From CAMAVH01 sp035714115 (GTDB lineage Bacteria > Pseudomonadota > Alphaproteobacteria > SMXQ01): a DNA stretch of 64,000 nucleotides. The stretch covers positions 1 through 64,000 of the forward strand of contig DASTMO010000089.1 in the NCBI GenBank assembly GCA_035714115.1, in the 5' to 3' direction. Positions 33,672-43,309 of this stretch are shown here, in pieces. The notes beneath the pieces were generated by a model. The model was not told where the DNA came from. It saw only the letters and a list, made by a program, of their open reading frames with translations, and did not search any database. Position 1 is the first letter of the stretch. Each line of letters starts with the position of its first letter. A program made the translations under genes and the position numbers.

Positions 33672-34817
33672 ATGAAGACGTTGAAGCTGGCCGCTTTGGC
33701 TGGCGCCGCGCTGTTGCTGTCGGGCCTGCCGGCCTTCGCGCAGAGCGCGCTGCCCGACGAGACCAAGGCCATGCTGAAAGCCTTGAAGTTCGACGAGAGC
33801 ATCCTCTCGGGCGTGGATAAGGAAATGGAGCTGCCGGCCGGCTGGCTCGAAGGCGCCAAGAAGGAGGGCGTCGTCTCCATCTATACGACGATGGAGCAGA
33901 AAGACTGGCAAAAGGCTGAGAAGGTCTTCCGCGCCCGCTATCCGGACATCAAGGTCGAGCACACCGAGGTGCGCACCACGACGCAGCGTACGCTGCGCCC
34001 GCTGGTCGCCTTCAAGGAAGGCCGCTCGACGGTCGACGTCATCACGGGCCTGTCGGGCAACAGCTTCCTGTTCCGCGACGCCGGCGCCTTCATCGATCTC
34101 AACGACCTGCCGAACTACCGCAACAACATCCCGGACGAGTTGAAGGTCAACGACAACATCACCGCGATCTTCCGCGTCCGCTATTGGTGCATCGCCTACA
34201 ACACCAACAAGATCAAGGCCGCGGACCTGCCCAAGACCTGGGACGATATGGTCGCCAACCCGAAGGTGTTCGGCAATAAGAAGCTCGGCATCGGCAACCG
34301 GCCAAACAATTGGCTCTCCAACCTCTATACGATCAACGGCGAGGACTGGGGCCGCAAATACATGGACGACCTGTTCAAGCTGAACCCGCAGCTGCGCAAA
34401 GAAGGGTTGAGCGCCTTGCTGAGCCTCGTCGCCGCCGGCGAGATGGATGCGACCATTCCGGCCGCCATGGATCGCGTGGCGCAAATCCGCCAGACCGGCG
34501 CGCCGGTTGCCCACCATTGCCCCGAGCCGGTGCCCTTCGCGGTCTCCGAGCTCGGCGTGATGAAGAACAGCGCCCATATCAACGCCGCGAAAATTCTTAC
34601 CAATTGGCTGATGAGCAAGGAAGGCCAGGTGGCGCTGTTCTACGCCAACGATGCCACGCCGGCGCACAAGGGTCTGCAGGGCAAGGAGTTCGTCGCCTTC
34701 CCCGAACAGGTCGAGGGCAAGAAGAAGGCCATCGCCGAGGATCGCGACGGCGCCGAAGAAGACGCGTTGCTCAAATATTGGGAAGCGCTTTGGCTCAAGG
34801 GCGGCGGCCAGAAGTAA
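33672..34817 (+). CDS. ABC importer substrate-binding protein, family 1 (ferric/spermidine/opine type)
   Basis: 381 residues with a signal peptide (LKLAALAGAALLLSGLPAFAQ). The mature protein is a type 2 binding protein: GVVSIYTTMEQKDWQKAEKVFRARYPDIKVE, then DVITGLSGNSFLF and the ILTNWLMSKEGQVALF helix near the end. The family covers Fe(III), spermidine/putrescine, 2-aminoethylphosphonate and small organic acids. GGGAGAAG precedes the ATG. It is the first gene of a complete importer (permease at 34855, ATPase at 36636). Confidence 0.9.
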   Translation: MKTLKLAALAGAALLLSGLPAFAQSALPDETKAMLKALKFDESILSGVDKEMELPAGWLEGAKKEGVVSIYTTMEQKDWQKAEKVFRARYPDIKVEHTEVRTTTQRTLRPLVAFKEGRSTVDVITGLSGNSFLFRDAGAFIDLNDLPNYRNNIPDELKVNDNITAIFRVRYWCIAYNTNKIKAADLPKTWDDMVANPKVFGNKKLGIGNRPNNWLSNLYTINGEDWGRKYMDDLFKLNPQLRKEGLSALLSLVAAGEMDATIPAAMDRVAQIRQTGAPVAHHCPEPVPFAVSELGVMKNSAHINAAKILTNWLMSKEGQVALFYANDATPAHKGLQGKEFVAFPEQVEGKKKAIAEDRDGAEEDALLKYWEALWLKGGGQK

Positions 34818-34854
34818 TTTCGGTCATAGAGCGGCGTCAGCGTAGAGGGCGACG

Positions 34855-36618
34855 ATGAGCGTTGAAACCTTGAGCGGCTTGCCGTCGGCGCGGGTGCGCC
34901 TGCGGCTACCGCGTCCGAGCACCGTCTGGCATTGGGCGGTGTTCCTCGTCGTCGGCTTGTCGGTGCTGGCGCCGCTGACGCTGCTGATCGTCGGCAGCCT
35001 CAGCGATGCCCGCATGCCGACGGACCTCAACTTCAGCCAGCTCAGCTTCAAACATTACGCCGAGGTGTGGGGCGACCCCTACACCTACGCCCTGTTCTAC
35101 AACACCTTCGTCTATGTCGGCGGCGCGGTGGCGGTCGGCATCACCATCGCCGCGACTTTGGCTTGGGCGGTCGAGCGCACCGACATGCCCGGCAAGGTCT
35201 GGATCTATGCCGGCGTGCCGATGACGCTGGCCATGCCCGGCATGCTGCAGGCCATGGCTTGGGTGCTGCTGCTCTCCCCGCGCATCGGCTTCATCAACCA
35301 GTTCTTCCAGCAGACATTCGGCCTGGAGAACGCGCCGTTCGACGTCTACACCCTGCCGGGGCTGATCTTTGTCGAAGGCCTGCGCCTGGTGCCGACCGCC
35401 TTCCTCATGCTGATCCCGCTGCTGCGCTCGATGGATCCGTCGCTGGAGGAGGCCGCTGCGATGTCGGGCGCCTCGCCGGCCTCCTCGATCCGCAAGATCA
35501 CCATGCGCCTCATGCTGCCCGGACTGTTCGCCGTGCTGATCTATCAGGCTGTCACCGCGCTAGAAGTGTTCGAGGTGCCGGGCATTCTCGGCATGCCGGC
35601 GGGCCTTTATGTATTCTCGACGAAGGTCTATTCGCTGCTCCATTCGGCGACCGGCCTGCCGTACTACGGCCAAGCCAATTCGCTGGCGATGCTCTATCTC
35701 GTCGTCGCCATCGTCGCCACCTGGGCCTATGCCAAGGTCATCGCCAAGTCGGAGCGCTACACCATCGTCACCGGCAAGGGCTATCGGCCGCGCCTCTTGA
35801 AGCTCGGCCGTTGGCGCTGGGTGCCGGTCGCGCTCGCCGCCGCCTTCCTGCTGTTCTCGATCGTGCTGCCGTTCCTGGTCTTCCTCTACGTCTCGTTCCT
35901 GCCCTATGTGCAGGTGCCGAGCGCGGCGGCCTTCGCCTCGATGTCGCTCAAGCATTATTACGCCATCTTCGAGCGTGACGTGATCGGCACGGCTTTGTGG
36001 AACACGGTGATCCTGGTGGTCGTCACCTCGACGGCAACGGTAGTGCTGTCTTTCCTGGTTTCGCTCGTCGTGGTGCGCAGCCGTTTCTGGGGCCGCAAGA
36101 TTCTCGATCAGCTCGCCTTCGCGCCGCACGCCATCCCCGGCATCGTCATGGGCGTGGCCTTCCTCTGGCTGTTCCTGCAGGCCGACAAGGTCGGCTTCGC
36201 GCTTTATGGCGGGCTGACGTCGATCGCCATCGCCTTCACCGCCGGATATCTGTCTTACGGCACGCGCGTGATGAACGCGGCCATTCTGCAGATTCACAAG
36301 GATCTGGAAGAAGCGGCCTACACCTCCGGAGCGCCGCAATGGCGCGTCATGTGGCGGATTTTTTATCCGCTGCTGCTGCCGTCCTTCGTCGGCGTCTGGA
36401 TCTGGACCATGCTGCATGTCGTCCGTTCCGCCAGCCTGCCGCTGATCCTTTATGAGGGCCAGGAGAACCAGGTGCTGGCGGTGCTCATCTGGAACATGTG
36501 GGACGAGGGTCTGGTGCAGCTCGTCGGCGCCATCGGCGTGATGATGATCGCCGCGCTGCTCGCCCTGACGCTTTTCATCCGCATCATCGGCTTCGGCCGC
36601 GGCGCGCAAGCGCAATAA
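34855..36618 (+). CDS. ABC importer permease, fused two-domain (FbpB type)
   Basis: 587 residues with about 12 membrane helices in two halves. Each half has an EAA loop that docks on the ATPase: LEEAAAMSGASPASSIRKI (about 200) and LEEAAYTSGAPQWRVMWRI (about 485), each followed by PLLLP/LMLPG. Such fused permeases are typical of ferric-binding (FbpB/SfuB) and related importers. AGAGGGCGA precedes the ATG. It is in operon with the binding protein upstream and the ATPase 17 bases downstream. Confidence 0.93.
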   Translation: MSVETLSGLPSARVRLRLPRPSTVWHWAVFLVVGLSVLAPLTLLIVGSLSDARMPTDLNFSQLSFKHYAEVWGDPYTYALFYNTFVYVGGAVAVGITIAATLAWAVERTDMPGKVWIYAGVPMTLAMPGMLQAMAWVLLLSPRIGFINQFFQQTFGLENAPFDVYTLPGLIFVEGLRLVPTAFLMLIPLLRSMDPSLEEAAAMSGASPASSIRKITMRLMLPGLFAVLIYQAVTALEVFEVPGILGMPAGLYVFSTKVYSLLHSATGLPYYGQANSLAMLYLVVAIVATWAYAKVIAKSERYTIVTGKGYRPRLLKLGRWRWVPVALAAAFLLFSIVLPFLVFLYVSFLPYVQVPSAAAFASMSLKHYYAIFERDVIGTALWNTVILVVVTSTATVVLSFLVSLVVVRSRFWGRKILDQLAFAPHAIPGIVMGVAFLWLFLQADKVGFALYGGLTSIAIAFTAGYLSYGTRVMNAAILQIHKDLEEAAYTSGAPQWRVMWRIFYPLLLPSFVGVWIWTMLHVVRSASLPLILYEGQENQVLAVLIWNMWDEGLVQLVGAIGVMMIAALLALTLFIRIIGFGRGAQAQ

Positions 36619-36635
36619 GGGTTCGGGAGACCTTC

Positions 36636-37727
36636 ATGATCCGCATCGAAAACCTGCATGTCCGCTATCAGTCGAGCGAGGGCGAGGTCCATGCCGTGCG
36701 CGGCATCGACATCAACATCGGCGACGGCGAGTTCTACACGCTGCTCGGGCCTTCGGGCTGCGGCAAGACGACGACGCTGCGCTGCATCGCCGGCTTGGAA
36801 ACCGCCAGCGAGGGCAATATCTGGATCGGCGACGAGCTGGTCTATTCGCGCGCGCGCGGCGTTTTCGTGCCGCCGCACAAGCGCAATATCGGCATGGTGT
36901 TCCAGTCCTACGCCATCTGGCCGCATATGAGCGTGTTCGAGAACGTCGCCTTTCCCTTGCGCGAGATGCGCGGCAAGTTCAGCCGCGACGAGATCCGCGA
37001 CAAGGTCGATCGCGCCTTGAAGCTGGTGCAGCTCGACGGCCTGCAGGATCGCCCCGCGCCATTCCTCTCAGGCGGTCAACAGCAGCGTCTGGCGCTGGCC
37101 CGCGCTCTGGTGCGCGAACCTAAAGTGCTGCTGCTTGACGAGCCGCTCTCCAATCTGGATGCCAAGCTGCGCGAGAGCACGCGATTGGAAGTGCGCGAGT
37201 TGGTCAAGCGTCTGGGCATCACCACGGTCTATGTCACGCATGATCAGCTCGAAGCTTTGACCATGTCGGATCGCGTGGCGGTGATGAAGCAGGGGCTTGT
37301 CGTGCAAGAGGCGCCGCCGGTCGAGCTGTACCAGGCGCCGCGCGAGCATTTTGTCGCCAACTTCATCGGCCAGAGCAATTTCATCGAAGGCAAGGTCTCG
37401 GCCTTGCCGGGAGCCGGCAGCGAGATCGGCACCGCTTCGACTGCCAGCGGCGACATCAAATGCATTCTGCCGGCCGGTTTCAATCTCGGCGATGCGATGC
37501 TGATCGCCGTCCGCCCCGAGGACATTACGGTCACGCAGCAGAGCGGCGCCAACGTGGTGGAAGGCAAGGTGTCGGCGACCAGCTTCATGGGCGACGCCAT
37601 CGAATATGAGGTCAACGTCGCCGGCTCGCCGCTGCGCCTTAAATTGCATCCCTCGACCGCCGTCCGTCAGGGTGACAGCATCTGGCTCCATTTGCCCGAG
37701 CGCAGCTGCCGCGCTCTGGCGCGCTGA
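36636..37727 (+). CDS. ABC importer ATP-binding protein (FbpC/PotA type)
   Basis: 363 residues from the ATG at 36636, with CGGGAGA upstream. Walker A is GPSGCGKTTTLR, the Q-loop FQSYAIWPHM, the signature LSGGQQQRLALARAL, Walker B VLLLDEPLSNLD and the switch VTHDQLEALTMSD. A TOBE regulatory domain occupies about 240-360 (ANFIGQSNFIEGKV, then GDAMLIAVRPEDI). It is the only ATPase of this type in the region and probably energises both the permease at 34855 and the one at 45367, which lacks its own. A terminator follows at once. Confidence 0.95.
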   Translation: MIRIENLHVRYQSSEGEVHAVRGIDINIGDGEFYTLLGPSGCGKTTTLRCIAGLETASEGNIWIGDELVYSRARGVFVPPHKRNIGMVFQSYAIWPHMSVFENVAFPLREMRGKFSRDEIRDKVDRALKLVQLDGLQDRPAPFLSGGQQQRLALARALVREPKVLLLDEPLSNLDAKLRESTRLEVRELVKRLGITTVYVTHDQLEALTMSDRVAVMKQGLVVQEAPPVELYQAPREHFVANFIGQSNFIEGKVSALPGAGSEIGTASTASGDIKCILPAGFNLGDAMLIAVRPEDITVTQQSGANVVEGKVSATSFMGDAIEYEVNVAGSPLRLKLHPSTAVRQGDSIWLHLPERSCRALAR

Positions 37728-37744
37728 GGCTTCGCAAAAGAAAA

Positions 37745-37781
37745 CGCCCGCCGTCGTGAGACGGCGGGCGCTCTGTTTTTT
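37745..37781 (+). terminator. Rho-independent terminator after the ABC importer operon
   Basis: An 11-bp stem, CGCCCGCCGTC / GACGGCGGGCG, with a GTGA loop is followed by CTCTGTTTTTT. It lies between the ATPase stop and the convergent cupin gene. Confidence 0.88.
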
Positions 37782-37796
37782 CAGGCATGCGCGGCC

Positions 37797-38264
37797 TTAG
37801 TAGACCTTCAGATGGTCGCCCTGCATCCAGTCCTTGTGCGCGTCGATGTTGATGCGCTCGGCCTTGCTCGGATAGGTGCGGTCGATCGCGACCATCTGCA
37901 GCAGCTGCAGATCGCCTTCGCCGGTCTTCTCGAACCAGTAGCGCGCGCCGCCGGGAATGAAGATGCCTTCATTCTCGCCGAACTCGCCGATGATCTCGTC
38001 GCCGACGCCGTAGAACTTCACGCGGCCCTTCACCACGTACCAGGTCGTGTCCGAGCCGGTGTGGTAGTGCAGGTTGTTCTCGCCGCCGTCCGACAGCACC
38101 TGCATGTTGACCTTCATCAGGTCGCTCTTGCTGAGATGGATGATCTCTTTGCGCTTCGGGTTGACCGGCATGTCGTATTTGATCGGCTGCATGCGGGCCT
38201 CGGCGGCCTGATGGAAGCCTTCGCGGTCTTCGGCGGACATTTTGCGGACATCGACAACGTTCAT
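37797..38264 (-). CDS. Cupin-domain protein
   Basis: 155 residues from the ATG at 38264, chosen because CAGGAGA lies just upstream. The cupin core shows NNLHYHTGSDTTWYVVKGRVKFYG (motif 1, two His) and GIFIPGGARYWFEKTGEGDLQLLQM (motif 2). It resembles small cupins that accompany aromatic dioxygenases or act as isomerases; the substrate is unknown. It lies downstream of the gamma-glutamyltranspeptidase gene on the same strand, 222 bases away, so it may have its own promoter. Confidence 0.85.
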   Translation of the reverse strand: MNVVDVRKMSAEDREGFHQAAEARMQPIKYDMPVNPKRKEIIHLSKSDLMKVNMQVLSDGGENNLHYHTGSDTTWYVVKGRVKFYGVGDEIIGEFGENEGIFIPGGARYWFEKTGEGDLQLLQMVAIDRTYPSKAERINIDAHKDWMQGDHLKVY

Positions 38265-38486
38265 GGCATTCTCCTGGGTGAAGATGAGCGAAGCGGACCC
38301 CACGCTTCCTTGACGGCGCGCGATGATGAGCGACCGCCGATATTCAACCTCCGCAGATTAGGCGCAAAAACGCGGAATGCACAGGAGACTCGCCCGGAGA
38401 TTGTCTGCGCTTGGCGATATAATTGTTATTCCAGCGCGAGCAGTCGCGGCCTTGCCTGATTCTTATGCGCCTTGGATGCGAAAAGA

Positions 38487-40259
38487 TCAGCGGCCCGCGG
38501 CGAGGCCTTCGCGCCGCGGATCGACAGCGCCTTCGATGCGTCCATCGGCGAAGCTCAGGGCATGCAGCCCGCTGTTGATTTCGCGCAGCTGAACGTTTTG
38601 CCCAAGCCGGCGCAGGCCGTCCGCCAGGGCGACGATCGGCGTATCCTGCTCGAGCTCGGTCGCGCCGTTGAGATTGGCGATATGGGGCAAAGCGATCGAT
38701 TGATCTAATCGCAGATTCCAATCGATCAGGCCGATCAGGCTCCAGGCGACATGGGGGATGATGCGCGCGCCGCCGGCGCTGCCGAGCGCGTAAAGCGGTT
38801 TGCGTTGACCTTCCTCATCAGCTGGGCCGAAGACGATGGTCGGCGACATGGAGGAGCGCGGCCGCTTGCCCGGCTCGACGCGGTTGGCGACCCATTTGCC
38901 GTCTTCCAGCGCGACGAAGGAGAAGTCGGTCAGCTGGTTGTTCAGCAGGAAGCCGCGCGTCATCAGGCGCGAGCCGAAGCCGGCCTCGATGGAGGTGGTG
39001 AGGGCGACGATGTTGCCGGCATCGTCGACGATCGACATGTGGCTGGTGGCGGGGATTTCCTCGCTGCGGTCGGGGGCGTAAAGGCTCCCGTCGCGCCACG
39101 GCGGCGTGCCCGCGACGCCCCTGGGCATGGCGCGCGTGCTGTCGATCAGGCTGGTGCGCGCCGATAGATAACCCGGGTCGATCAGGCTGCCGAGCGGCAG
39201 CTTGGCGAAAGCGGGATCGGCGATATAGAGCGCGCGGTCCGCATAGGCGAGCTTGGAGGCTTCGGCGAACAGATGCGCGGCCTGGATGCCGGTGACCGGC
39301 AAGGCCGCGATATTGAAGGGCTCGAGCATGCCGAGGATCTGGCCGATGGTCAGCGCGCCGCTCGAGGGCGGTCCCATGCCGCAGACGTCGAGGCGGCGGT
39401 AAGCCGCGCAGACCGGCTCCCGTTCGATCACTTGGTAAGCGGCGAGATCTTCGAGGGACAATTTGCCGGGATTGCCGGCCGCGCTCTGCACCGTGGCGAC
39501 AATGTCCTTGGCGATGTCGCCCTCGTAGAAGGCGGCGGCGCCGTTTTCGGCGATGGCGCGCAGCGTTTCGGCGAGCGCCGGATTGCGCAGAGTCTCGCCG
39601 GCGGCCAGCGGCGCGCCGTCAGGATGAAAGAAATAGCTACGCGCCTCCGGATAGCGTGTCAGTTGCGCGCGATCCTCGGCGATGGCGTTCGCCAGGCGCG
39701 GCGAGACGGCGAAACCGTCCTCGGCGAGCTGAATGGCGCGCGCGAACAGGCGCGGCCAGGGCAGCTTGCCGTAACGCTGATGCGTCGCCTCCATCAGCCG
39801 CACGATGCCGGGCGTGCCGACCGAGCGCCCGCCGATCACGGCATTGATGAAGGAAAGCGGCTTGCCGTCCGGGCCGAGGAACAGATCGGGCGTCGCGGCG
39901 GCCGGGGCGGTTTCGCGCGCATCGAAGCTGGTGAGCTTCTTCGCCGCCGCGTCGTAATGCAGCAGGAAGCCGCCGCCGCCGATGCCTGAGGCCTGCGGCT
40001 CGACGAGATTAAGCACGGCTTGGGTGGCGATCATGGCGTCGATGGCGTTGCCGCCCTCGGCGAGAATCTCTTCGCCGGCGCGCGCCGCGAGCGGATGGGC
40101 GGCGACGACCATATGCTTTTGCGCCGTGACGGCGGGGCGAAAGACGCTGCCGCTGGCGCCTTCCGGCGCGGGACGCGCGAGGTCGGAGGATTGCGCGAGC
40201 GCCGCTGGGGCCGTCAGGCCGAGGGCGCAAAGCATGGCGATGAGGATTGAAGCGCGCAT
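38487..40259 (-). CDS. ggt: Gamma-glutamyltranspeptidase
   Basis: 590 residues with a signal peptide (ASILIAMLCALGLTAPAALAQ), so it acts in the periplasm. The precursor is cleaved before the nucleophile Thr in ATSHMSIVDDAGNIVALTTS, matching the TTHYS site of E. coli Ggt. Large-subunit features include HPLAARAGEEILAEGGNAIDA, SGIGGGGFLLHYDA and the FDARETAP Arg-containing loop. It releases glutamate from gamma-glutamyl compounds or glutathione. Its place in a catabolic island suggests it may process gamma-glutamylated substrates before uptake, which is inference. CGGGAGA precedes the ATG. Confidence 0.94.
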   Translation of the reverse strand: MRASILIAMLCALGLTAPAALAQSSDLARPAPEGASGSVFRPAVTAQKHMVVAAHPLAARAGEEILAEGGNAIDAMIATQAVLNLVEPQASGIGGGGFLLHYDAAAKKLTSFDARETAPAAATPDLFLGPDGKPLSFINAVIGGRSVGTPGIVRLMEATHQRYGKLPWPRLFARAIQLAEDGFAVSPRLANAIAEDRAQLTRYPEARSYFFHPDGAPLAAGETLRNPALAETLRAIAENGAAAFYEGDIAKDIVATVQSAAGNPGKLSLEDLAAYQVIEREPVCAAYRRLDVCGMGPPSSGALTIGQILGMLEPFNIAALPVTGIQAAHLFAEASKLAYADRALYIADPAFAKLPLGSLIDPGYLSARTSLIDSTRAMPRGVAGTPPWRDGSLYAPDRSEEIPATSHMSIVDDAGNIVALTTSIEAGFGSRLMTRGFLLNNQLTDFSFVALEDGKWVANRVEPGKRPRSSMSPTIVFGPADEEGQRKPLYALGSAGGARIIPHVAWSLIGLIDWNLRLDQSIALPHIANLNGATELEQDTPIVALADGLRRLGQNVQLREINSGLHALSFADGRIEGAVDPRREGLAAGR

Positions 40260-40372
40260 GATCGTCTCCCGATGAAACGATCAGCCTAGAAAGCCGTGGT
40301 GGACCCGTCCAGCGCCAAAGCCGTGAGGATTACGTACCGCTTTGTTCTTGCGGCCCTTACGTGCCGACGCGC

Positions 40373-41251
40373 CTAAGTCCCAACACGGAGCGGCGCGTGG
40401 ATCTTGCGCAGGGCGGCGATCACGCTGAGCGCGGTGATCCGGCCGGTCTTGGGGTTTTCCGACGGGATGTTGGCGATCGTCATGTCGAGGCTCGCCGAAT
40501 CGGAATCGACCTGGATGCGGTGGGTGTTGCGCGTCACCGTCGGGTCGGCCCAGATCTGCAGGAACGTCTTGTCGGGGCCGATGCCGGCGAGCGACAGGGC
40601 GACGGCGACATTGAGATTGGCGGGAAAGCCGATGGCGGCTTCGCGCGCGGTGCCGTCGAAAATCTTCAGCGGCTCTTTGATGTCCTCGATAGCGATCTTG
40701 TGTTCGGTCAGGTAAGGCGCGCCGAGCAGGCCCTTCACCGGCTTGCGCGTCACCATCTTGACCGAATGGATCGTGCCTTCGGCGGCGGCGGAGACGGCAT
40801 CGAGGCCCAAGAGCGCGCCGGTCGGCACCATGATCTGGCCGCCATGCTTGCGCGCCACTTCGACCAGTTCGTAATTGCTGAGCAATGCGCCGACGCTGAG
40901 CGCCATCATTTTCTTGCCGGCCATCAGGGTCGGGCGGGCGATGTCGGCGAAGATCGCGGCGGGCGCGCATTCGACGACGATATCGGCGGTTTCGGCCAAT
41001 TCGGCGAGGCTCAGCACCGGCGCATCGGCGCCGGCTTCGGCCAGCGTCGCGCGGGCCTTGTCGTGATCGCGCGCGGACACTGCGGCGAGTTCCATGCCGG
41101 GCAGCGAGCCTTCGCTCAGCTTGCGCGCCAGCATCTTGCCGATCGCGCCGAGGCCGGCGATGGCGACGCGGGTCTTGCGGCCCGCGAAAACGGCCGGGAC
41201 CGGCGAGGAGCCATTCTGTTGCCCATCTTTTTGCAGTGCCAGCGATGTCAT
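40373..41251 (-). CDS. Aspartate dehydrogenase family protein (DUF108 fold)
   Basis: 292 residues from the likely ATG at 41251; a longer frame reaches 41380. The Rossmann motif is VAIAGLGAIGKMLA. The C-terminal aspartate-dehydrogenase domain shows REAAIGFPANLNVAVALSLAGIG and ADPTVTRNTHRI. Canonical members (NadX/AspDH) convert L-aspartate to iminoaspartate with NAD(P), for NAD synthesis or amino-acid catabolism. No nadA or nadC gene is close; instead it is divergent from the Rieske oxygenase, so a catabolic role is more likely. Confidence 0.85.
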   Translation of the reverse strand: MTSLALQKDGQQNGSSPVPAVFAGRKTRVAIAGLGAIGKMLARKLSEGSLPGMELAAVSARDHDKARATLAEAGADAPVLSLAELAETADIVVECAPAAIFADIARPTLMAGKKMMALSVGALLSNYELVEVARKHGGQIMVPTGALLGLDAVSAAAEGTIHSVKMVTRKPVKGLLGAPYLTEHKIAIEDIKEPLKIFDGTAREAAIGFPANLNVAVALSLAGIGPDKTFLQIWADPTVTRNTHRIQVDSDSASLDMTIANIPSENPKTGRITALSVIAALRKIHAPLRVGT

Positions 41252-41654
41252 GGAGGCAACCTCGATCAATCTGCGATGATCAATTTCTACCGTTGGGCTC
41301 ATCGCCGCCGCAAATGCGAATCGGGATTTCCCGGTCGCGTAAAACTCATGGCCTTCCGGCATTTTTGTAAGCGCGCCCACACGGCCCGTTCGGTAAGCGT
41401 CCGGCCGCGAATTTGCATGGCGAAAACCGCCGTTTTCGATGGTCAGGCGGCACTCATGAGTTTCGCTCCCGCAGCCATGAGGAATTGTCCTTTGGCCCTC
41501 ATTTTGCGCAGCGCTAGAGTTTGTAACAGGAAAGTCGCGCGAGCGACTCGAGGGGAGTTTCGTTTTTAAGAGAATTCAACGACTTGGCCGACAGGGACCA
41601 AGCCGTCCGTACTATCAGCCGAATGCGCCACCCAACCGCACGGAGAAGCAGGCC
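41252..41654. promoter_or_regulatory. 400-base divergent non-coding region (AspDH / Rieske operon)
   Basis: No convincing gene. A possible promoter for the Rieske gene is TTGGCC (41492-41497) with TAGAGT (41515-41520) at 17 bases. A small inverted repeat, AGTCGC-GCGA-GCGACT (41533-41548), lies just after it, where a regulator could bind. The leader of the Rieske message would be about 130 bases. Confidence 0.4.
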
Positions 41655-42881
41655 ATGTACCGCACAACGAAGGAAGAGAGCGAAATCCTCAACGGGATTC
41701 GCGCGGGAACCCCGATGGGTGATTTCCTGCGGCGCTATTGGCAGCCGGTCGGCTTCTCCAAGCATCTGAAGGCCAAGCCGACCTTCATCCGCGTGCTCGG
41801 TGAAGACCTGGTGCTGTTCCGCAAGCCGGACGGCCAGGCCTGCCTCGTCGGCGCGCTCTGCCCGCATCGCCGCGCCAATCTCTGCCTCGGTTCGGTCGAA
41901 CCGCCGGGCGTACGCTGCAAATATCACGGCTGGATGATCGACGAGAAGGGCGCCGTCCTTGAGACGCCGGGCGAACCGGTCGAGAGCACCTTCAAGGCCA
42001 GCATCAAACATCCGGCCTATCCGGTCGAAGAGCTCGGCGGGCTGATCTTCGCCTATTTCGGTCCGCAGCCGGCGCCGCTGTTGCCGCGCTATGACATCCT
42101 CGTCGGCGAAGGCGAGCGCTATCTCACCATCCAAGGTTTCCAGGATTGCCATTGGCTGCAGGCCGTCGAGAACGGCATGGATCCGGTGCATCCGAGCTTC
42201 ACGCACGGCGGCGCCTGGCCCGACATCGCCAACAGCGAGCCCGATCTCGGCTTCCATGAGACCGATTTGGGCTTGGTTTACAAGGCTTACCGCACCACCA
42301 AAGAGAAGGGCATGTTCAACTATCGCGAACATCACCTCCTCATGCCGGGCGTCAGCTTCGGCGGCTCCGGCGGGCGCTATCTCAAGGGCAAGGTCGTCGG
42401 CACGCCGGTCTCGGCGGCGCGCTGGACCGTGCCGATCGACGAGACGCACAGCATCATGTTCCGCCTGCGCTTCAAGCCGGGCGACAATTCCGGCGTGTTC
42501 GAAGGCGATCCGTTCACCGAGCGTTGGCGTCCGAAGGGCGCGTTCATCGAGCCGTTCAAGGAATACCGCAACGCGGAGAATCCCGAGCTCGGCTACGACG
42601 TGCCACCGCTCCACTTCATCGAAGACGGCATGGTAGTCGACAGCATCGGCCCGGTCGCCGACCGCGAGAACGAGAACCTTTCGCCGGTGATCGACGAAGG
42701 CATCATCATGCTGCGCAAGATGCTGCTCAAAGAGGTCGCGCGCTCGCAGGAGGGCAAAGATCCCAAGGGCATCATCCGCGATCCGGAAAAGAACAAGCTG
42801 ATCCGCGTCACCGCTTACGAGCGCTGGGTCACTGCCGAGGAGCGCAAGTCGCGCAAGTACGAGTCGATGGCGAACGCCTGA
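41655..42881 (+). CDS. Rieske non-haem iron oxygenase, alpha subunit (phthalate-dioxygenase type)
   Basis: 408 residues. The Rieske [2Fe-2S] ligands are Cys69-Pro-His71 and Cys88-Lys-Tyr-His91. The mononuclear iron site is DPVHPSFTH, giving His179 and His184, with the bridging Asp176. Length and the start (RAGTPMGDFLRRYWQPVG) match the phthalate 4,5-dioxygenase/oxygenase-only branch, which hydroxylates or demethylates aromatic acids with a separate reductase. No reductase gene is seen nearby. GGAGAAG precedes the ATG. It is followed by a cupin gene. Confidence 0.93.
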   Translation: MYRTTKEESEILNGIRAGTPMGDFLRRYWQPVGFSKHLKAKPTFIRVLGEDLVLFRKPDGQACLVGALCPHRRANLCLGSVEPPGVRCKYHGWMIDEKGAVLETPGEPVESTFKASIKHPAYPVEELGGLIFAYFGPQPAPLLPRYDILVGEGERYLTIQGFQDCHWLQAVENGMDPVHPSFTHGGAWPDIANSEPDLGFHETDLGLVYKAYRTTKEKGMFNYREHHLLMPGVSFGGSGGRYLKGKVVGTPVSAARWTVPIDETHSIMFRLRFKPGDNSGVFEGDPFTERWRPKGAFIEPFKEYRNAENPELGYDVPPLHFIEDGMVVDSIGPVADRENENLSPVIDEGIIMLRKMLLKEVARSQEGKDPKGIIRDPEKNKLIRVTAYERWVTAEERKSRKYESMANA

Positions 42882-42940
42882 GTCGTACGTCTGGCGCCGG
42901 GTGGGAGAGCCCGGCGCCGTCCATCGCGAGGGAGGGAACG

Positions 42941-43258
42941 ATGGCCTTTTACGCTGCCCATGCCGACGAGGTGCCGCTCGAGAAATCGGGTCGCGGCTTC
43001 AGCAAATATCTCATCAAGGCGACGGCGCACGGCGCCACCTCGGTGATGATCCGCCACTGGGGTCCGGACACCAACATTCCGGTCCATTCGCATCCTTTCA
43101 ACGAAATGTTCTACGTGCTCGACGGCGAGATCGAGATCGGCGGCAACGTCTATACCGCCGGCGCCTGCATCTTCATCGAGAAGGGCACGGAATACGGCCC
43201 GACCCTCGCGCCGAAGGGCGGCACGGTCCTGCGCTACGCCGAAGGGCGTTCCACCTGA
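42941..43258 (+). CDS. Small cupin protein
   Basis: 105 residues from the ATG at 42941, preceded by GAGGGAGG. It has a single cupin barrel with PVHSHPFNEMFYVLDGEIEIGG (motif 1) and YTAGACIFIEKGTEYG (motif 2, the usual His being absent). It lies between the Rieske oxygenase and an ABC binding-protein gene, 59 and 51 bases from them, so the three are probably co-transcribed. The precise role is unknown; small cupins in such operons serve as isomerases or ligand-binding accessory proteins. Confidence 0.85.
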   Translation: MAFYAAHADEVPLEKSGRGFSKYLIKATAHGATSVMIRHWGPDTNIPVHSHPFNEMFYVLDGEIEIGGNVYTAGACIFIEKGTEYGPTLAPKGGTVLRYAEGRST

Positions 43259-43309
43259 CACGACCTGCGTGACTTGAGCGTGCGTCCCCGAAAACCCTGG
43301 AGACCTTCC

